Part shown: piece after piece, positions 60,425-64,000 of the stretch | How the letters are laid out: every line of letters starts with the position of its first letter | Position numbering within the stretch: the stretch's first letter is position 1 | Assembly: GCA_015698045.1 (NCBI GenBank) | Contig: BLAL01000156.1 | Span: forward strand, 186,001 to 250,000 | From: Rhizophagus clarus | Lineage: Eukaryota; Glomeromycota; Glomeromycetes; Glomerales; Glomeraceae | Reading direction: 5' to 3' | Length of the DNA stretch: 64,000 nt | Notes under the pieces: generated by a model | Databases searched by the model: none | Seen by the model: the letters and a program-made list of their open reading frames with translations, nothing else | Told to the model about the DNA's origin: nothing | Translations under genes and position numbers: made by a program

Positions 60425-61032
60425 ATAATTTATAAAAAATTATAAATTTTTATTTATTTTCACTAATTTTATAGTTATATAATCATATAAAATAATTATT
60501 AAATATATGTATAATATAATTTGAATGATATAAAATACTATATCCTTAATTTTGTAATTGATAATTTTTTTTAATTTTGTATTTTTTAATTTTTATTATC
60601 TAGTTATTTTAATTAAAAATTAATTGAAAGTAAATATTTTTTTTAAAAAAATAGTTTTAAAAAAATATTTCTAATATTTTATTTTTATTTTTTTTTTTAG
60701 TTTTTTAAATAATCCAAACTTTAAAAGTAGATTAAAAAAAAAAAATATTTATTAATAAAATATTTTTTTTAGAAATACTAAATTCTTATATACTTAAACT
60801 TTTAAAAATAAATTAGAAAAAAAAGATTTACTATTTATTAATTTATAATTTTTGAAGTATTTAATATATTTATTTTCTTTTAATTATTTAATTTTTTAAA
60901 TATTTCTAATATTCCATTTTTTTTTTTTTTTTTTTCTAGAAATACCAAGTTTTTTATGCAGTCTGAACTTTTAAAAATAGATTTAAAAAAAAGATTTACT
61001 TATTTTAATTTATTACTATATAAGAGTATATA
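60425..61032. other. Very AT-rich intergenic DNA
   Basis: Long A/T runs only. Two similar blocks, each with (TAGAAATAC) and TTTTAAAAATAGATT words near 60765-60830 and 60938-61000, suggest an old duplication. Confidence 0.4.
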
Positions 61033-61187
61033 GGGGTCTTTGCAATAGAAAAGTATGAAACTCAAAAAAATTTTTAAATTTGCTTTATATATTAATTATG
61101 TTTTTTATACTAAAATAATTGTAAATTTAATATTAATTAAATTTTTATTTTTTTTTGAGTTTCATACCTTTTTATTGTAAAAATCCC
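61033..61187. mobile_element. Palindromic MITE, family 2, copy B
   Basis: 155 bp, clearly related to the copy at 57710 but inverted in its core. Left end GGGGTCTTTGCAATAGAAAA; right end TTTTTATTGTAAAAATCCC, which has lost several bases to C-to-T or G-to-A changes. Shared internal word AATTTAATATTAATTAAATT. Confidence 0.8.
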
Positions 61188-61479
61188 ATATTATTTTTTT
61201 AACTTAAAAAATGCCTAATATTTATATAATAAATAAAAGAAGACTATTAAAAGTTACATACTACTTAAATTTATTTAAAATTGAAAATTTTCTTTAAAAA
61301 TTAAAGTTAATATTGAATATATTATAATAAAATACATGAAATTATTTTTAGAAAATTTATTAATCAGTTACTAATTATTACTGAAAATAATAAAATATAT
61401 AAATCTTATAATGCTATTAAGTTAATATATTATTAAAATATTATAACACTATTAAGTATTATATTATAGAAATATTCAT

Positions 61480-61945
61480 AGGTCAAACTATATCAAATCA
61501 GTCACTAATCAGGTACTAATCGGGTATCTGATTGATGTTTGATTGATGCCTGATTTATTTAATCTGATACCAATCAGGCAGCCTGATTGATAGTTGATTT
61601 CTGTCAAAATCTGACATCAATAAGTCACCAATCGGACAGAATCAATGTCTGATTGATGGCTGATTAAAGCTGATTTATAGCCAATTTATGGTTGATTGAT
61701 GGTCAATTTGATGGTCAATTGATGGTCAATTGATGGTTGATTTGATGGTTGATTGATGGTTGATTGATGGTTGATTTGATGGTCAATTGATGGTCAACTG
61801 ATGGCTAATTTATAGTCAATTTATGTCAAATTATAGTCAAATTATGGTCAAATTATAGTCAAATTATGGTCAAATTATGGTCAAATTATGGTCAAATTAT
61901 GGTCATTTTATGGTCAATTTATAGTCAATTTATGATCAAAATATA
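61480..61945. repeat. Minisatellite of TGATTGATGG / ATTATGGTCAA words
   Basis: The first part (to about 61660) repeats GATTGATGTCTGATT-like words in both orientations. The second (61690-61800) is built of GATGGTTGATTGATGGTCAA. The third (61815-61940) is a regular 12-bp tandem ATTATGGTCAAA with about ten copies. The gradient from irregular to regular suggests successive expansion. Confidence 0.8.
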
Positions 61946-62324
61946 TAGAATCTTTATTTATAATATATAATAAGTACTAGTATAAATAAACATAAATAAT
62001 TATTAATATTTAAAATAAAAACATTCATAATAAATAATGTTACTAGTATCCACATGTAATATTTAAAAACAGATGTTAGTATATAACTGATAAAGTTAGT
62101 AATATTTAATAAATAGTAAAGTGTAAATATAAAAAGTTAATAATCATCATAGTAAAGTACAAATACAAAAAGTTAGTATTATGAAAAGTTTGTAAAAAAA
62201 AAGAAAAATATGTAATAATGTTAGTAAAATATAAAAAAAAAGAATAAAAAAAAAAATATCATTAGTAATATAAAAAAAAAGAAATATAGCGCTACATTAA
62301 TAATATTAAAAAGAGGTAAAATTA

Positions 62325-62958
62325 CCGTATAGCACTGCATAAGGTATCCCCTTTTCCACGTATCCCCATGGTAATATACCCAGATATTTTATTAGATAAA
62401 AAATATTTTTTTTTGATAAAGACCCGGGTATTTTATTTTTCATAGTATACTTGATTCAACCAATAATCAAAGTAAACTTTATTACTTAATTGCATTAAAA
62501 AAAAAATGATAAATCGTATTTACTTTAGTTTTTGTTACATAATTTAAACCAATAATTGATAAACTGTATTACTAATAACCAATAAATTGTATTTTGACGA
62601 TAAAAACAATTTTTTTTTTTATTTTTTTTTAAAAGAAACTTTGTTATTTTAGTATGGTAAAATATAAATTTTAGTCAGTAACAAATGTATTAATTTCATC
62701 ATAAAATACAGATTCAGTAAATTTAAAGTAATATGAGAATTATACATTTATACTCGTTAAAAAAAAAAGATAATCTTGAGAGAGATCGGACTAATCAGCT
62801 AATTTGGTAACAACAGTAGTAGTAATACAATACTTCTATGATAAAATACCCTACTTTCCAATATACCCCGCACCTCATAAAATACCCACGGGTATGATTC
62901 AATTTTTAAATTGCTGAAATTGATATAGACCCAGGGTATTTTATACAGTGCTATACGA
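62325..62958. mobile_element. TA-flanked TIR element, non-autonomous
   Basis: 634 bp. Left end CCGTATAGCACTGCATAAGG; right end is the complement of TCGTATAGCACTGTATAAAA. TA dinucleotides at 62323-62324 and 62959-62960 fit a Tc1/mariner-type duplication. Subterminal words GGTATCCCC, ATACCC and CCCGGGTATTTTAT recur on both arms (62341-62370, 62425-62436, 62850-62900, 62930-62942). No ORF. Confidence 0.72.
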
Positions 62959-63264
62959 TAATATTATAAAATAAAATATAGCCAATATAATAAATTTAAT
63001 AACAAAAATACAATAATTAATATACCCATAAAATGTAAAGAGAGAGTGTGTATATTTTTTGAAAAATAAACAAAGTCACGTTTGGTAATTTATATGCATG
63101 TTAAGATCAGGTCACGTGCATAAGATCAGACTGAATTTTGATTGGTTAATAATAAATAAATAGAAAAACTATTGTTAATTTTAATTCTGGAGAATACTAG
63201 TAATTTTACCAACTCTTTATTTAATTTTACGAATTCTAAAAAATTCTCTCTTAAAAGTATAATA
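62959..63264. other. Intergenic spacer
   Basis: No feature recognised. Confidence 0.4.
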
Positions 63265-64000
63265 TAAACTCTTAGAAAATTTCAGAAAAAAATCTCTATT
63301 TCCTATATGAATAAATTTCTTAAAAAAATTTTCTGTCAAAGAACCCATATGAACCTTTTTTATATGAACTCTTAGGAAATCTCTCGAAAAAAAATTCTAT
63401 CAAATATCCCATATGAACCCAAAGAATCCTATATGAACCCTTTCAAATGAACTCTTAGAAAATCTCTCAAAAAAAAATTTTCTATCAGATATCCTATACG
63501 AACCCATCTCATACGAACTCTTAAAAAATCTCTTAAAAAAAATTTTCTATCAAAGAATCCTATATGAACCCTTTCGAATGAACTTTTAGAAAATCTCTCA
63601 AAAAAAAATTCTATCAGATATCCCATACGAATCCAAAGAATCCTTCCAAATGAACTCTTAGAAAATTTCTCAAAAAAAATATATTCTATCAGATATCCCA
63701 TACAAACTCTTCTCATACGAACTCTTAGAAAATTTCTTAAAAAAAAATTTTCTATCAAAGAATCTCATACAAACCCTTTTCATATGAACTCTTAGAAGAT
63801 TTCTCAAAAAAAATTTTTCTATCAGATATCCCATACAAACTCTTCTTATACGAACTCTTAGAAAATCTCTTAAAAAAAAATTTTCTATCAGATATCCCAT
63901 ACAAACCCTTCCATATGAACTCTTAGAAAATCTCTCAAAAAAAAAATTTTCTATTAGATAACCCTTCCTATACGAACTCTTAGAAAATCTTTATCAAAAT
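63265..64000. repeat. Degenerate tandem array, unit about 60-80 bp, about 11 copies, running off the right edge
   Basis: Unit: GAACTCTTAGAAAATCTCTC, A-run, TTTTCTATCAGATATCCCAT, ACGAACCC. The anchor AACTCTTAG recurs near 63268, 63370, 63450, 63518, 63584, 63655, 63720, 63787, 63857, 63918 and 63978. Because the units lack stops on the minus strand, long frames appear there by chance of repetition. The array continues beyond the window. Confidence 0.8.

Noticed and set aside
63429..63900. Two overlapping minus-strand frames of 76 and 109 codons with repeated FFLR and FLRV text
   Set aside because: They are translations of the 60-80 bp tandem array; unit length varies and is not a multiple of three, and there is no splice or start context.
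1..64000. CRISPR arrays, rRNA genes, tRNA genes
   Set aside because: No regular repeat-spacer structure and no conserved rRNA segments were seen. No cloverleaf with a GGTTCGAATCC-like arm could be built by eye. A tRNAscan run would settle the tRNA point.

Overview
The window looks like nuclear DNA of an arbuscular mycorrhizal fungus, most likely Rhizophagus (Glomeromycota). It is very AT-rich, with long A/T homopolymers. Single-copy eukaryotic genes are split by many short GT..AG introns. Families typical of fungi are present (velvet factor, Mic19, Ssl1/TFIIH, TBC RabGAP), and large stretches between genes are decayed transposons of several classes. The species is an inference from gene content and style. 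There is no sign of bacterial or organellar DNA.

Layout: (1) 0-4.1 kb is genic: a partial gene, a small lysine-rich protein and a TBC1D13-like RabGAP in divergent orientation. (2) 4.8-23.5 kb is a transposon graveyard: a TA-flanked TIR element holding a tandem array and a nested hAT-type MITE; an ORF1-only poly(A) retroelement with a perfect 17-bp target duplication; a FAR1/MULE N-terminal fragment; a low-complexity array split by a TTAA-flanked element; a tandem array of intron-like units; the C-terminal half of a MULE transposase; and, abutting it, a 7-kb CACTA (En/Spm) element with a decayed Tnp2 transposase and a divergent second gene. (3) 23.5-30.2 kb is mostly featureless, with one MITE and fragments of broken genes. 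(4) 30.2-49.4 kb is a gene-rich island: a small secreted cysteine-rich protein, an Aha1 co-chaperone, Mic19, TFIIH p44/Ssl1, a 75-aa protein that may be mitochondrial, a 2291-aa TRANK1-like UvrD/TPR protein and a velvet regulator. (5) 49.4-64 kb is again gene-poor: a second retroelement with an (AAAAT)n tail, two further copies of the ORF1-only retroelement, MITEs, a TA-flanked element and minisatellites.

The genes show no operon logic. Two intergenic regions appear to be shared divergent promoters: 775-1181, and 34453-34616 between Mic19 and Ssl1. The clearest regulatory call is a perfect four-module heat-shock element upstream of the Aha1-like gene, which fits its role as an Hsp90 activator. 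The most unusual items are: an Aha1 with a predicted C-terminal membrane anchor and a 6-nt microexon; a retroelement family with only ORF1 between its ends, seen in three insertions; an hAT-type MITE family with 8-bp target duplications; a secreted protein built from two six-cysteine modules; and a CACTA transposase whose nonsense codons over about 170 codons are all TGA.

Exon coordinates were derived by hand from splice signals and reading-frame continuity. In every intact gene below the exon lengths add up to a whole number of codons.
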